Source of the DNA: an uncultured Bacteroidales bacterium
GTDB taxonomy: Bacteria > Bacteroidota > Bacteroidia > Bacteroidales > P3
NCBI GenBank assembly: GCA_947175635.1
Contig: CAMWNM010000008.1
Location: forward strand, 1 to 63,023
Direction: 5' to 3'
DNA: 63,023 nucleotides
Shown: positions 42,696 through 52,085 of the stretch, piece by piece
Layout of the letters: every line of letters starts with the position of its first letter
Position numbering within the stretch: the first letter of the stretch is position 1
Translations under genes and position numbers: made by a program
Notes under the pieces: generated by a model
The model's input: only the letters and a program-made list of their open reading frames with translations
Told to the model about the DNA's origin: nothing
Databases searched by the model: none

Positions 42696-44600
42696 ATGAA
42701 AACAAGATTTTTGTGGGCCGCTATCTCCTGTCTTGGAGTTTTGGCAGCGGCAAAGGCACAGGAAATAACACCGATTTACCGGATTCAGGGCTCGGGTGCT
42801 TCTTCCGGCTACCAAGGCAGGGAAGTTGTGACCGAAGGCGTGGTTACCCTTACCCTTTTCGGAGAAAATCAGCTCAACGGGTTCTTTATACAGGATACCG
42901 TAGGAGATGGAGACGAGGCCACCTCCGACGGTATTTTCGTATATGGAAAAGAAGACGTGCGGCAAGGCGATTATGTCCGCCTTACGGCCAAGGTGAGCGA
43001 ATATTCGCAGCGTACCGAACTGAGCGGGGTAAAGAATCTGGAGCTTTTGAAAAAGAATACGTCCATCCCTTTCAAACGGATCGCTTTCCCCGATGGTTTC
43101 GATTCGGAAGATGCATATGAAAGCCTGGAGGGAATGGCCGTTTTAATTCCGCACACAATGTGGTTGAACGCCACCCGTTCGCTTACTTCGGACGGTATTG
43201 TGGAATTGGGCTCCTCCCGTTTGCGTTCGCCCACCGATTACAATCTGCCTGCCAGCGAAGCCTATCTTCAGGCGGTGGCCGACAATGCCCGGAACCGCCT
43301 CTATCTGGACGACGGCAGTTCCTCCCGCAACCCCTCTCCCTGCCCGTGGCTGGATGCCGATGGCACGTGCCGCACCGGCCAAAAGGTAGACAGTCTTTTC
43401 TGTGTGGTGGATCAGGTGGATAAAAACTACCGCGTCTATGCCGTTTACGAACCCCGTTTCTATGGCAACGAACGTACTGCCGCTCCGGATGAATCTGCGT
43501 TGGGCGATTACGAACTGAAAGTCTGCGGTTTCAACATCGAAATGTTTTTTGACGAATCGCCTTTGCAACGCGCCCGCATCGTAAATGCACTGGATGCCAT
43601 AGATGCCGATATGTTCGGTTTGGTGGAGGTGGGCGGCGGCAGAAAGGTAATCGACTCGCTTGTGGCCGCGCTCAATCGGGCAAAGGGAAAGGAAGTGTAT
43701 GATTACGTGCGTTGGTCGGGTTATGAAACCACCTCTACCTATACGCTCAATCACATCGTGTACAGGACCGACAGACTGGAACCGTACGACAAGTATTTTA
43801 TGCTGAACACGGTTTCGCCTACCAACCGTAAACTGATTCAGGCTTTTCGGGAAAAAGAACATGATCAGGTGTTTATTTTCAGCATCAATCATTTCAAGGC
43901 CAAATCGGGCACCGGAACGGGCGCCAACGCCGACCAAGGCGACGGACAGGGTATCTATAATCAAAACCGTGTGCAGGAAGCTTACGCAGTTTTGAATCAG
44001 CTTAACTCGTTGCGCTATTACTATGGTACCGAGAAAATTTTGGTGATGGGCGATCTCAATGCCTTGTACAGGGAAGATCCGATCAGGATTTTTACCGATG
44101 CGGGATACGAAGACCAGGTGCATCGTTTTTCGGAAAACTATACGTATTGCTACGACGGGCAGATACAGTATCTCGACTATTCTTTGGCTTCGCCATCCAT
44201 GCAGCCTTTCGTGACGGGGGCGACGGTATGGCATATCAACGCCGACGAGCCCGCTTTTATGGACTATGAAAAGGACAGGGACAATAACGAAGGGCCTTAC
44301 CGTTCTTCCGACCACGAACCGGTGATTGTGGGGCTCAGCTTTGCTTCGGTGGCCAATCGGACGCTCGTTTCGGGGTCTTTGGCCGTATATCCCAATCCGG
44401 CCAAAGACCGTTTTTATCTTCAGATGCAGGAAGCAGGCAAGGTGGAAATCCTTACCTGCGGCGGTTTGCGCCTCAAATCGCAGTCCCTGCCGGAAGGCCG
44501 GAATGAAATCGATGTGCGGGATTTACGCCCCGGTCTTTACCTGGTGCGGATACGGGCAGGAAAAGATAGCGTGAAAATGGTAAAACTATTGCTGTTATGA
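42696..44600 (+). CDS. Secreted endonuclease/exonuclease/phosphatase-family protein with type IX (type A) sorting tail
   Basis: A 634-residue protein with a signal peptide of about 21 residues (ending AAAKAQ). An OB-fold, YhcR-like part comes first (VTEGVVTLTLFGENQLNGFF, VRLTAKVSEYSQRTELSGVK). Then comes an endonuclease/exonuclease/phosphatase domain from about residue 265: KVCGFNIEMFF, GLVEVGGG, SINHFKAKSG, VMGDLNAL and SSDHEPVIVGL, giving the catalytic Glu, Asp, Asn and His set. The last 75 residues (LAVYPNPAKDRFYLQM to the end) are a type A T9SS C-terminal domain. It is probably a surface-attached nuclease, and DNA scavenging is inferred. It overlaps the M3 peptidase start by 4 bp. Confidence 0.87.
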   Translation: MKTRFLWAAISCLGVLAAAKAQEITPIYRIQGSGASSGYQGREVVTEGVVTLTLFGENQLNGFFIQDTVGDGDEATSDGIFVYGKEDVRQGDYVRLTAKVSEYSQRTELSGVKNLELLKKNTSIPFKRIAFPDGFDSEDAYESLEGMAVLIPHTMWLNATRSLTSDGIVELGSSRLRSPTDYNLPASEAYLQAVADNARNRLYLDDGSSSRNPSPCPWLDADGTCRTGQKVDSLFCVVDQVDKNYRVYAVYEPRFYGNERTAAPDESALGDYELKVCGFNIEMFFDESPLQRARIVNALDAIDADMFGLVEVGGGRKVIDSLVAALNRAKGKEVYDYVRWSGYETTSTYTLNHIVYRTDRLEPYDKYFMLNTVSPTNRKLIQAFREKEHDQVFIFSINHFKAKSGTGTGANADQGDGQGIYNQNRVQEAYAVLNQLNSLRYYYGTEKILVMGDLNALYREDPIRIFTDAGYEDQVHRFSENYTYCYDGQIQYLDYSLASPSMQPFVTGATVWHINADEPAFMDYEKDRDNNEGPYRSSDHEPVIVGLSFASVANRTLVSGSLAVYPNPAKDRFYLQMQEAGKVEILTCGGLRLKSQSLPEGRNEIDVRDLRPGLYLVRIRAGKDSVKMVKLLLL

Positions 44601-46720
44601 GAATCAATACATGGTTTTTTCTGTTAATTATTTTCATTATGGGAGGCAGTATCACCGGGGCTATGGCGCAGGATACGGAACGGGTCAACCCTTTTTTGGA
44701 ATCATGGGAAAATCAACCTTATCGCATTCCTCCTTTCAGCCGCATTCAAGAGGCCGATTATCTGCCGGCGTTGAAAGAAGGTATCCGCTTGCAGAACGAG
44801 GCTGTGAGGGCCATTGCGGAGAATAGGGAAGAGGCCGGTTTTGAGAATACGGTTCTGGCTTTGCAGAACAGCGGCGAGCTGATAGATAAAGTGGCCGGCG
44901 TGCTGTTCAACATATCGGCGGCTCATTCCTCCGATGCCCTGAGGGAGATTGAAAGCGAAGCCGTGCAACTTTTGAGTGCGCAGAACGACCAAGTGTACAT
45001 GAATCCTTTTCTTTTTCGTCGTGTAAAGCGTATCAAGGAAAGGGGAGAGATTACAGACCCCGTGCAATTGCGGCTTTTAAACGAAACCTACCGTCGGTTT
45101 GTGCTTAACGGAGCCGAACTCACAGATAAGGATCAGGAGAAACTGAGGGAAATCAACCGGAAATTGAGCGAAGCTGAAAACCGTTTTTCACAGAATCTGC
45201 TGTTGGCTACCGCCGATTACGAACTTTTGGTGGAAGATGCTTCCCGTTTGGCAGGTTTGCCGGAAGACGATTTGGAGCGGGCCGCAGTTAGGGCGAAGGA
45301 AAAAGGCAAGGAGGGCTATCTGTTCGGATTGGATAACCCTACCGTCATGCCCTTTTTACAGTATGTAAAAGATGCCGGCTTGCGGAAGGAGATGCTGGAT
45401 GCCTATACCGCCCGTTGCTGTGCCGGCAGTGCGTTCGACAACACGCCCGAGGTAAAGGATATTGTGCGTTTGCGTATGGAAAAGGCGCAGCTTTTGGGCT
45501 ATGAGGATTATGCTTCTTATGCTTTGCAGACCCGTATGGCCAAAAATCCGGCGGCGGTGTATGCACTGTTGGGGCAAATCTGGCCGGCGGCCTTGCAGCG
45601 CGCCAAGGAAGAATTGGCCGAGATGAAGGCTTACAGGAAGAAACACGATAAACTCAAAGGCGCTTTCCTGCCTTCCGACTGGCGGTATTATGCCAATTTG
45701 GTAAAGCAGGAGAAATATGCCTTGAACGACAATGAGACCAAGGTCTATTTTTCGCTCGACAGCGTGCGCAAAGGTGTGTTTTATCTGGCCGAAAGGCTTT
45801 ATGGCATTTCGTTTGAAGCCTATCCCGAGGCAGAGCTTCCCACCCCCAATACTTCGGCCTATATCTGCAAGGATCAAGACGGCAGCTTGCTGGGCATTCT
45901 CTTTTTGGATATGCTGGCCCGCCCCGGTTATAAGTCGGGCGGGGCATGGAACACTTCGTATGTGGAGCAGGGGTACGAGAAAGACAAGCGTCTTGCGCCC
46001 GTTACCTCGATTGTTGCCAATTATACGCCGGCCGTAGAGGGGATGCCTGTTTTGCTCAGCATCGACGAAACCGAAACCTTTTTCCACGAATTCGGACACG
46101 CGCTGCATGCCTTGTTCGCCGAAGTGAAATACAGCGGTCTTTCCGAGACTCCGCGTGATTTTGTGGAGCTTCCCTCCCAGGTAATGGAGCATTGGGCCTT
46201 GCATCCCGATATGCTGAAGGTGTATGCCCGCCATTATCAGACGGGCGAAGTGATTCCCGACAGATTGATACGCCGTATCCAGGCCGCCAGACTGTACGGA
46301 CAGGGCTTTGCCACTACCGAACTTCTGGCCGCGGCCTTGCTGGATATGGACTATCACGTGATAAAGCGGATGCCGGAAGACTTCGATCCGGCCCTGTTCG
46401 AGGAAAAGAGCAACCGGAGCCGTGGTCTGATAGCTGAAATATATCCCCGTTACAAGACCAATTATTTCGCCCATACGATGGGCGGCGGTTACAGCGCGGG
46501 ATACTATGGCTATACATGGGCTGAGGTATTGGATGCCGATACCTTCGAGGCTTATGAAGAAAGCGGAGATATCTTCAACCGGAAGATAGCCTCTTCTTTC
46601 CGTAACGATATCCTCAGGAACGGCGGTATGTACGACGCCATGGAGATGTACGTGAAGTTTCGCGGTCACGAACCCGAAGTGAAGGCCCTGCTCAAGAGCC
46701 GCGGTTTGTGGACGAAGTAA
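44597..46720 (+). CDS. Exported M3-family metallopeptidase (peptidyl-dipeptidase Dcp-like)
   Basis: A 707-residue M3 peptidase. A signal peptide (about residues 1-25, ending GAMAQ) indicates export. The zinc motif is HEFGH starting at His497 within FHEFGHALHALF, and the later acidic ligand and the GYSAGYYGYTWAEVLDAD segment are as in Dcp. These enzymes release dipeptides from the C-terminus of peptides. Its ATG overlaps the stop of the nuclease gene (ATGA), so the two are translated together. Right behind its stop codon the 76-bp repeat array begins. Confidence 0.93.
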   Translation: MRINTWFFLLIIFIMGGSITGAMAQDTERVNPFLESWENQPYRIPPFSRIQEADYLPALKEGIRLQNEAVRAIAENREEAGFENTVLALQNSGELIDKVAGVLFNISAAHSSDALREIESEAVQLLSAQNDQVYMNPFLFRRVKRIKERGEITDPVQLRLLNETYRRFVLNGAELTDKDQEKLREINRKLSEAENRFSQNLLLATADYELLVEDASRLAGLPEDDLERAAVRAKEKGKEGYLFGLDNPTVMPFLQYVKDAGLRKEMLDAYTARCCAGSAFDNTPEVKDIVRLRMEKAQLLGYEDYASYALQTRMAKNPAAVYALLGQIWPAALQRAKEELAEMKAYRKKHDKLKGAFLPSDWRYYANLVKQEKYALNDNETKVYFSLDSVRKGVFYLAERLYGISFEAYPEAELPTPNTSAYICKDQDGSLLGILFLDMLARPGYKSGGAWNTSYVEQGYEKDKRLAPVTSIVANYTPAVEGMPVLLSIDETETFFHEFGHALHALFAEVKYSGLSETPRDFVELPSQVMEHWALHPDMLKVYARHYQTGEVIPDRLIRRIQAARLYGQGFATTELLAAALLDMDYHVIKRMPEDFDPALFEEKSNRSRGLIAEIYPRYKTNYFAHTMGGGYSAGYYGYTWAEVLDADTFEAYEESGDIFNRKIASSFRNDILRNGGMYDAMEMYVKFRGHEPEVKALLKSRGLWTK

Positions 46721-46925
46721 AAGGTACATGATGGCGCCGATAGCCCTAAGATACTTCAGAATGATGTACCTTTAGCGGACGGAGGGAGTGTCCGTGAAGG
46801 TACATGATGAGGACGATAGCCTTGAGATACTTCAGAATGATGTACCTTTAGCGGACAAAGGAACCGTCCGTGAAGGTACATGGTGAGGACGATAGCCCTG
46901 AGATACTTCAGAATGATGTACCTTT
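46721..46925 (+). repeat. Three tandem copies of a 76-bp hairpin-bearing repeat
   Basis: Copies start at 46721, 46797 and 46873. The first two are 76 bp and the third stops after 53 bp. Each begins AAGGTACAT and has ATGTACCTT about 35 bp later, so each can fold into a hairpin. In the first two copies a second small stem follows (CGGAC and GTCCG) with a different loop in each copy. The copies differ at only a few positions in the 53-bp core. They lie directly after the M3 peptidase stop and before a beta-barrel gene. A frame runs through the third copy, but this seems incidental. Confidence 0.9.
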
Positions 46926-46950
46926 GCAGGTGGTTGAAAGAGATTGGAAA

Positions 46951-47613
46951 GTGAAACGAGGTTTGTTTTGTCGGTTAGGATTGATGTTGATGGCGGTGTG
47001 CGTGTGCCAGATGGCGGCCGCACAGCGTATGGTTACCAGTCCGTATAATCCGTCCCGCGACAGATTCGGCAACAATACGGTTACTTTCCAGGCGATGCCG
47101 GCCATTTTTGGCGGTTACGGCATCGAATACAGCCGCAATGTGTTTGACCAGCAACATTGGGTAAAGTTCGGCGCGGTGCTTTACGTCTCTTCCAGTTTTT
47201 CAAAAACCCATCTTGAAGATTGCGAAAAAATGCTCGGCTTTTCGGTGGGGGCGCATCATCAATACAACTATTTCGAACTTCCCGATGTGGGGTTCCGCAT
47301 GTTTTTTCAGTGGGGCGTGGATTATACGTACTTGGATTTGCGCAATGTGGCGAAGGCTGAAACGCATATCGAGAAAGTGGGCCTGGATGCCGCCATCGGA
47401 TTCCGTCAGAATATCGCCAAGCCGCTCTATTTCGAGTTTTACATCGGTTACGGACAGAAATGGCTCGCCAAAGTGGATATCGACAACCGGAATGTTTCTT
47501 CGCAGATAACCGATTCCAAAGTAACCGAACCCCGCTACGACAGGCATATGTTTGATTACGGCAGGGGCGGTTCGTCATTGGTGCTGGGCCTGAATATAGG
47601 TTTTTTGTTTTAA
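46951..47613 (+). CDS. Outer-membrane beta-barrel protein of unknown function
   Basis: About 220 residues. The start is taken as GTG 46951, which gives a signal peptide ending near MAAAQ. A longer frame from GTG 46870 would put the third 76-bp repeat into the protein and is unlikely. The mature part alternates hydrophobic and polar residues, with many aromatic residues at strand ends (YGIEYSRNVFDQQHWVKFGA, YFEFYIGYGQKWLAKVDI) and finishes with LVLGLNIGFLF, a typical barrel end with terminal Phe. No family was recognised. It is followed after 6 nt by a second small barrel protein, so the two may act together. Confidence 0.72.
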   Translation: MKRGLFCRLGLMLMAVCVCQMAAAQRMVTSPYNPSRDRFGNNTVTFQAMPAIFGGYGIEYSRNVFDQQHWVKFGAVLYVSSSFSKTHLEDCEKMLGFSVGAHHQYNYFELPDVGFRMFFQWGVDYTYLDLRNVAKAETHIEKVGLDAAIGFRQNIAKPLYFEFYIGYGQKWLAKVDIDNRNVSSQITDSKVTEPRYDRHMFDYGRGGSSLVLGLNIGFLF

Positions 47614-47619
47614 CGGGTC

Positions 47620-48240
47620 ATGGGAAAGATACTTCGGATAGGAACGGTTTTGTGTCTGGCAGGTTGCTTGCTGTTGCCTGCCCGTGCCCAGACGCGCGCC
47701 CAACGGGTGGGGGTGCTGCAAGGTATCTATAACGAGAAAATGGTGGTGAGTTTGGTACCGATACCTTTGGCTTTCAGTGGATTCCGTATAGATTTCGATT
47801 GCCGTTTGAAAGACCGGCTGTGGCTTCAGGTAGCCCCTCAGTACAACTGCAAAAGAAGAGACGGCAATATCAAGACCGATGGGTTCTGTCTGGAAGCCAA
47901 CCTGCGTTATTTCTTGAAAAACGCCTCGCCGCGCGGTTTCTATATCGCTTCGGGGCTGGGTCTTGATTACAATCAGATACAGGATCTTTACCGTTCCGTT
48001 CCCTATCACGTAAACGCCACCAGGGTGGGCGGCCAGCTGCAGATAGGATTCCAGTTCGGATTATGGCCCCGGGCCGTGATGGACGTGTATCTGGGGGCCG
48101 CGTTCCGCCATGCGTTCAACCGTTATCCCGACAACGGTTTTTCCAGCCTTACCGTAGAGCGGATGACCATCAAGCCTTGGCAGTATCATTACAGCGGGCT
48201 GTATATGATAGCCGGCATCCGCATAGGGTTGCTGTTGTAG
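47620..48240 (+). CDS. Second outer-membrane beta-barrel protein of unknown function
   Basis: A 206-residue protein with a signal peptide ending near LPARAQ. Like its upstream neighbour it is built of barrel-type strands (LWLQVAPQYNCKRRDGNIKT, YIASGLGLDYNQIQ, VGGQLQIGFQFGLWPRAVMD) and ends in MIAGIRIGLLL. The size suggests an eight- to ten-stranded barrel. The two proteins are not obviously homologous over their length, but they share layout and are adjacent. It converges on lolD with a 12-nt gap. Confidence 0.75.
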   Translation: MGKILRIGTVLCLAGCLLLPARAQTRAQRVGVLQGIYNEKMVVSLVPIPLAFSGFRIDFDCRLKDRLWLQVAPQYNCKRRDGNIKTDGFCLEANLRYFLKNASPRGFYIASGLGLDYNQIQDLYRSVPYHVNATRVGGQLQIGFQFGLWPRAVMDVYLGAAFRHAFNRYPDNGFSSLTVERMTIKPWQYHYSGLYMIAGIRIGLLL

Positions 48241-48252
48241 AGGTGCGGCTTC

Positions 48253-48924
48253 CTATTCCGTTTTCCTCGTGTCGGCCACGATGATTCCGTCTTTCATTTC
48301 GATGCAGCGGTCAGACATCTCCGCCAGTTCCCGGTTGTGGGTTACGATAACGAAAGTGTGTCCGTATCGGTTGCGCAGTTCAAAGAAAAGCCTGTGCAGC
48401 GAGAGCGCGTTGGCTGTGTCGAGGTTGCCCGAGGGCTCATCGGCAAACACCACCTGCGGTCGGTTCACCAAAGCCCGGGCCACGGCCACCCTTTGCTGTT
48501 CACCGCCCGAAAGTTCGGCGGGCTTGTGGTCCTTGCGGTTCTTCAGTCCCAGAAAATCCAGCAGCTGACAAGCCTCCTCTTTGGCCGTTGCCGTTTTTTT
48601 TCCGGCGATAAGGGCCGGCATCATGATGTTTTCCAAGGCGCTGAATTCCGGCAAGAGGTAGTGGAACTGAAACACGAAGCCTATCTTTTGGTTGCGGAAA
48701 GCGGCCAATTTTCCCGAAGAAAGCCGGTAGGGATCGGTATCGCCGATGTGCACGATGCCGGAATCGGGCCTGTCCAGACTTCCCATGATTTGCAGCAGGG
48801 TGGTCTTGCCTGCCCCCGAAGCGCCGGTGATGCTCACCACCTGGCCCTCTTCGATACGGAGGCTCACCGACTTGAGCACTTCCAGTTGCCCGTAGCTTTT
48901 ACAGATGTTTTCTAATTGGATCAT
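48253..48924 (-). CDS. lolD: ABC transporter ATPase, LolD-like
   Basis: A 223-residue ATPase of the MacB/LolD group. The Walker A motif is [11 protein letters not shown] near residue 36, the signature [15 protein letters not shown], Walker [13 protein letters not shown], and the switch histidine lies in [10 protein letters not shown]. LolD drives release of lipoproteins from the inner membrane by LolCE. No LolC/E-type permease is encoded next to it, which is usual in Bacteroidota. The start at 48924 ([12 protein letters not shown]) is preferred; upstream codons in frame lack ATPase features. Confidence 0.85.
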   Translation of the reverse strand: MIQLENICKSYGQLEVLKSVSLRIEEGQVVSITGASGAGKTTLLQIMGSLDRPDSGIVHIGDTDPYRLSSGKLAAFRNQKIGFVFQFHYLLPEFSALENIMMPALIAGKKTATAKEEACQLLDFLGLKNRKDHKPAELSGGEQQRVAVARALVNRPQVVFADEPSGNLDTANALSLHRLFFELRNRYGHTFVIVTHNRELAEMSDRCIEMKDGIIVADTRKTE

Positions 48925-49070
48925 AAGAGTAGTTCTTACCGGAAGACCGGCTGTATGTATGGGCTCCGCTCGGTTCATGCCATGCCTTCGCTTTGGAATG
49001 TTGCGGGCAGGCTTTCCGTAAGCCTCTTGCGGGCGGGAACCGGGAAACGCCATACGCTTGCAAAAATACC

Positions 49071-49078
49071 TTAAAGTT
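49071..49078 (-). promoter_or_regulatory. Possible -7 box of lolD
   Basis: On the minus strand the bases read TATTTTTG, matching TAnnTTTG, about 147 bp before the lolD start. No matching upstream TTTG was found. Confidence 0.45.
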
Positions 49079-49265
49079 TCCTGTTAAGAGAACTTTGCTT
49101 GATTTTGTTTCTTTATTTGCGGCTGTTGGCTCGTTTTTTCCGGTCAGTATCGAGGGCGTGTATTGACGGCCGGTTGTTGATAACTGAACATCGTGCGGCG
49201 ATAAGTGTTTATTCCTGCGGAAAATATAATCCTCCTGAAGAGTTTTTTTTCTCTTATTTTTTATG

Positions 49266-49273
49266 TACCTTTG
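49266..49273 (+). promoter_or_regulatory. Promoter of the thrS-infC-rpmI-rplT-rplS operon (-7 box)
   Basis: TACCTTTG matches the consensus, 40 bp before the thrS ATG. A T-rich stretch stands where the TTTG element would be. Confidence 0.62.
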
Positions 49274-49312
49274 CCCTCCCCTTTGTGGGAGATTTTTGTT
49301 TTTGATAAGACA

Positions 49313-51244
49313 ATGATAAACATAACATTACCGGACGGTTCAGTGAAGCAGTACCCCAAAGGCGTTACGGCGCTGGAGGTGGCGGGCAGCATTAGCGAAG
49401 GCTTGGCCCGCAATGTATTGGCAGCGAAAGTAGATGAGGATATATGGGACGCCACGCGCCCCATTGACCGCGACTGCAAGCTTACCCTGCTTACTTGGCA
49501 GGATGAAGGCGGTCGCGCCGCTTTCTGGCATTCTACGGCGCATCTTGCCGCCGAGGCCATCGAGCAACTTTATCCCGGTGCCAAATTCGGCATCGGCCCC
49601 AATATCGATACCGGTTTTTACTACGATATAGATTTCGGCGACAGGGAAATATCGTCCGACGACTTTGAAAAGATAGAGAAGCGCGTGATGGAGCTTGCCG
49701 CCGAAAGGCAGGCTTTCGTGCGTAAGGAGGTGAGCAAGGCCGATGCCATCGACTATTTCACCAAGAAAGGCGATGAATACAAGGTGGATCTGTTGCAGGA
49801 TCTGGAAGACGGCAAAATCACTTTCTACACCAACGGTACCTTCACCGACCTTTGCCGCGGGCCGCATCTGCCCGATACTTCCTATATCAAGGCCTTCAAG
49901 CTTACTTCCGTAGCCGGTGCCTACTGGCGGGGCGATGAGAAGCGCAAGATGCTTACCCGTATCTACGGAGTGGCTTTCCCCAAGCAGAAAGACCTTAAGG
50001 AGTATCTTGAATTTTTGGAGGAAGCCAAGAAACGCGACCACCGCAAGATAGGCAAGGAGATGGAGCTCTTCACTTTCTCCGCCAAGGTGGGGGCGGGGCT
50101 TCCCATCTGGCTTCCCAACGGAACGGCCATGCGCGAACAGTTGGAGGGCTTCCTGAAGCGCGTTCAGCGCAAGGCGGGTTATGTGCAGGTAATGTGTCCG
50201 CATATCGGAAACGTGGAACTGTACAAGACTTCCGGTCATTACGAAAAATACGGCAAGGATTCGTTCCAGCCCATCAATACGCCGGTAGAGGGTGAACAGT
50301 TCTTCCTCAAGCCCATGAACTGTCCCCACCACTGCGAAGTATATCGTTCCAAGCCGCATTCCTATAAGGATCTTCCTTTGCGGATTGCCGAGTTCGGTAC
50401 GGTTTACCGCTACGAACAGAGCGGGGAGCTGCACGGGTTGACCCGTGTGCGCGGCTTTACCCAGGATGATGCCCATATCTTCTGTACCGCCGATCAGCTC
50501 AAAGCCGAATTCGAATCGGTGATTGATATCATTCTGTTGATTTTCAAAACCTTGCATTTCAAGGAATATTCGGCACAGATTTCCTTGCGGGATAAAGTGG
50601 ATCACAGCAAGTATATCGGTACCGACGAGAACTGGGACAAGGCCGAAAGAGCCATTATGGAAGCCGCCCAGGAAAAAGGGCTCAACACTTATGTGGAATA
50701 CGGCGAAGCCGCTTTCTACGGCCCCAAGCTCGACTTTATGGTAAAAGACGCCTTGGGCAGGAAATGGCAGTTGGGTACGGTGCAGGTGGATTACAACCTG
50801 CCGGAGCGTTTCGGCCTTGAGTATGTGGGCGCCGACAACCAGAAGCATCGTCCCATCATGATCCACCGGGCTCCTTTCGGTTCAATGGAACGCTTTTTGG
50901 CCGTGCTTACCGAGAATACCGCCGGCAAGTTCCCCCTGTGGGTTACGCCGGTTCAGTTTACGGTATTGCCCATCAGCGACAAATATCTGGATTACGCCAA
51001 GGAAGTGAAGTCCGCTTTGGAGGATTTCGATCTGCGCGGCAATATCGACGACCGCAGCGAGAAGACGGGCCGCAAGATTCGCGATGCCGAACTGAAGCAT
51101 ATCCCCTATATGCTTATCGTGGGAGAGAAAGAAGCGGCCGAACGCACCGTTTCGGTGCGCAAGCACGGTGAGGGCGATTTGGGAGCCTTGAAGCTGGAAG
51201 ATTTTGCGGCGAAAGTGAAAGATGAAGTTAAACAATACCTGTAG
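49313..51244 (+). CDS. thrS: Threonyl-tRNA synthetase
   Basis: A 643-residue class II synthetase of full length. An N-terminal TGS domain ([20 protein letters not shown]) is followed by the editing domain with [20 protein letters not shown], then the catalytic core with the zinc-ligand motif [32 protein letters not shown] and [18 protein letters not shown], and the anticodon-binding domain. The start ATG 49313 gives the standard TGS beginning. It heads a translation operon whose next gene is infC. Confidence 0.97.
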   Translation: MINITLPDGSVKQYPKGVTALEVAGSISEGLARNVLAAKVDEDIWDATRPIDRDCKLTLLTWQDEGGRAAFWHSTAHLAAEAIEQLYPGAKFGIGPNIDTGFYYDIDFGDREISSDDFEKIEKRVMELAAERQAFVRKEVSKADAIDYFTKKGDEYKVDLLQDLEDGKITFYTNGTFTDLCRGPHLPDTSYIKAFKLTSVAGAYWRGDEKRKMLTRIYGVAFPKQKDLKEYLEFLEEAKKRDHRKIGKEMELFTFSAKVGAGLPIWLPNGTAMREQLEGFLKRVQRKAGYVQVMCPHIGNVELYKTSGHYEKYGKDSFQPINTPVEGEQFFLKPMNCPHHCEVYRSKPHSYKDLPLRIAEFGTVYRYEQSGELHGLTRVRGFTQDDAHIFCTADQLKAEFESVIDIILLIFKTLHFKEYSAQISLRDKVDHSKYIGTDENWDKAERAIMEAAQEKGLNTYVEYGEAAFYGPKLDFMVKDALGRKWQLGTVQVDYNLPERFGLEYVGADNQKHRPIMIHRAPFGSMERFLAVLTENTAGKFPLWVTPVQFTVLPISDKYLDYAKEVKSALEDFDLRGNIDDRSEKTGRKIRDAELKHIPYMLIVGEKEAAERTVSVRKHGEGDLGALKLEDFAAKVKDEVKQYL

Positions 51245-51254
51245 TAATTAATTT

Positions 51255-51260
51255 AGGAGG
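51255..51260 (+). promoter_or_regulatory. Strong ribosome-binding site of infC
   Basis: AGGAGG lies 8 nt before an AUC codon at 51269, the ideal spacing. Such strong Shine-Dalgarno sites are rare in this phylum, and here the site decides the start codon of infC. Confidence 0.75.
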
Positions 51261-51268
51261 ACTGCGCC

Positions 51269-51868
51269 ATCGCTATTACGAGTAACAGAAGTCAGAATCG
51301 CGGGTTCCGCGCTCCGGTAAAGAAGGAAGCCGAACACCGTATCAACCGCAAGATCACCGCGCCTGTGGTGCGGGTGGTGGGCGAGAATGTGGAAGCTGCC
51401 ATCATGCATCTGAAAGATGCCTTGAAGATAGCCGAAGAACGGGAGTTGGATCTGGTGGAAATTTCTCCCTCTGCCAATCCGCCGGTATGCAAGGTTATCG
51501 ACTACCAGAAGTTCCTTTACGAACAGAAGCGCAAGCAGAAAGAGATCAAGGCCAAGAGCGCCAAGATTGTGGTGAAGGAAATCCGGTTGGGACCGCAGAC
51601 CGACGACCACGACTTCAACTTCAAGCTGAACCATGCCAGACGTTTCCTTTCGGAAGGTTCCAAGGTAAAAGTGGATGTGTTTTTCCGCGGAAGGACCATC
51701 GTTTACAAGGAACAGGGAGAGGCTATTCTGCTGAAGTTCGCCGAGGCCTTGCTGGAATACGGCAAACCCGAAAGCATGCCCAAACTGGAAGGCAAGCGTA
51801 TGATTATGATGATCAGTCCCGTGAAGGCGGCGGCCAAGAAGGCGGCCCCCAAACCTGCCGAAGAATAG
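51269..51868 (+). CDS. infC: Translation initiation factor IF-3, probable AUC start
   Basis: About 199 residues. The domain pattern is normal: HRINRKITAPVVRVVGENVE at the start of the N-domain, then LDLVEISPSANPPVCKVIDY, then the linker and C-domain with VKEIRLGPQTDDHDFNFK and EGKRMIMMISPV. The frame is open upstream to a stop at 51254 and contains no ATG, GTG or TTG before the GTG codons inside the N-domain. The AGGAGG at 51255-51260 points to ATC 51269; ATT 51275 is the alternative. IF-3 is known to start at AUU in E. coli and AUC in Myxococcus, which permits autoregulation because IF-3 rejects such starts. It follows thrS by 24 nt. Confidence 0.9.
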   Translation: MAITSNRSQNRGFRAPVKKEAEHRINRKITAPVVRVVGENVEAAIMHLKDALKIAEERELDLVEISPSANPPVCKVIDYQKFLYEQKRKQKEIKAKSAKIVVKEIRLGPQTDDHDFNFKLNHARRFLSEGSKVKVDVFFRGRTIVYKEQGEAILLKFAEALLEYGKPESMPKLEGKRMIMMISPVKAAAKKAAPKPAEE

Positions 51869-51890
51869 TTAACCCAAATATTAATCAAAC

Positions 51891-52085
51891 ATGCCTAAGT
51901 TAAAAACCAAATCGGCTGCAAAGAAGAGATTTTCTTTCACCGGAACCGGCAAGATTAAACGCCAGCATGCTTACAAAAGTCATATCCTGACGAAGAAGAG
52001 CACCAAGCGTAAACGTAATCTGACTTATTCGGCGATTGTTCACTCTGCCAACGAGGCGGCGGTGCGCGATATGCTGAATCTGTAG
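51891..52085 (+). CDS. rpmI: Ribosomal protein bL35
   Basis: A 64-residue basic protein of the large subunit with the typical beginning [20 protein letters not shown] and the [15 protein letters not shown] segment. It is encoded 22 nt after infC, in the conserved order infC-rpmI-rplT. Confidence 0.96.
   Translation: MPKLKTKSAAKKRFSFTGTGKIKRQHAYKSHILTKKSTKRKRNLTYSAIVHSANEAAVRDMLNL

Larger units (their letters stand above)
48925..49312. other. Divergent gap between lolD and thrS
   Basis: A 388-bp gap. It has a -7 box for lolD at 49071-49078 (TATTTTTG on the minus strand) and one for thrS at 49266-49273. I see no gene and no clear T-box or other riboswitch. The thrS leader would be only about 30 nt. 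Confidence 0.55.

Noticed and set aside
46721-46925. The tandem repeats as a CRISPR array
   Set aside because: Unit length is 76 bp with a conserved 53-bp core and no unique spacers of constant size, there are only three copies, and no cas gene is near.
46870-46950. An N-terminal extension of the first barrel protein through the third repeat copy
   Set aside because: The resulting residues precede and would bury a good signal peptide, and the same sequence occurs twice outside the frame as a non-coding repeat.
49340-50866. A 508-codon minus-strand frame inside thrS
   Set aside because: Antisense to a conserved synthetase gene and without recognisable domains or promoter.
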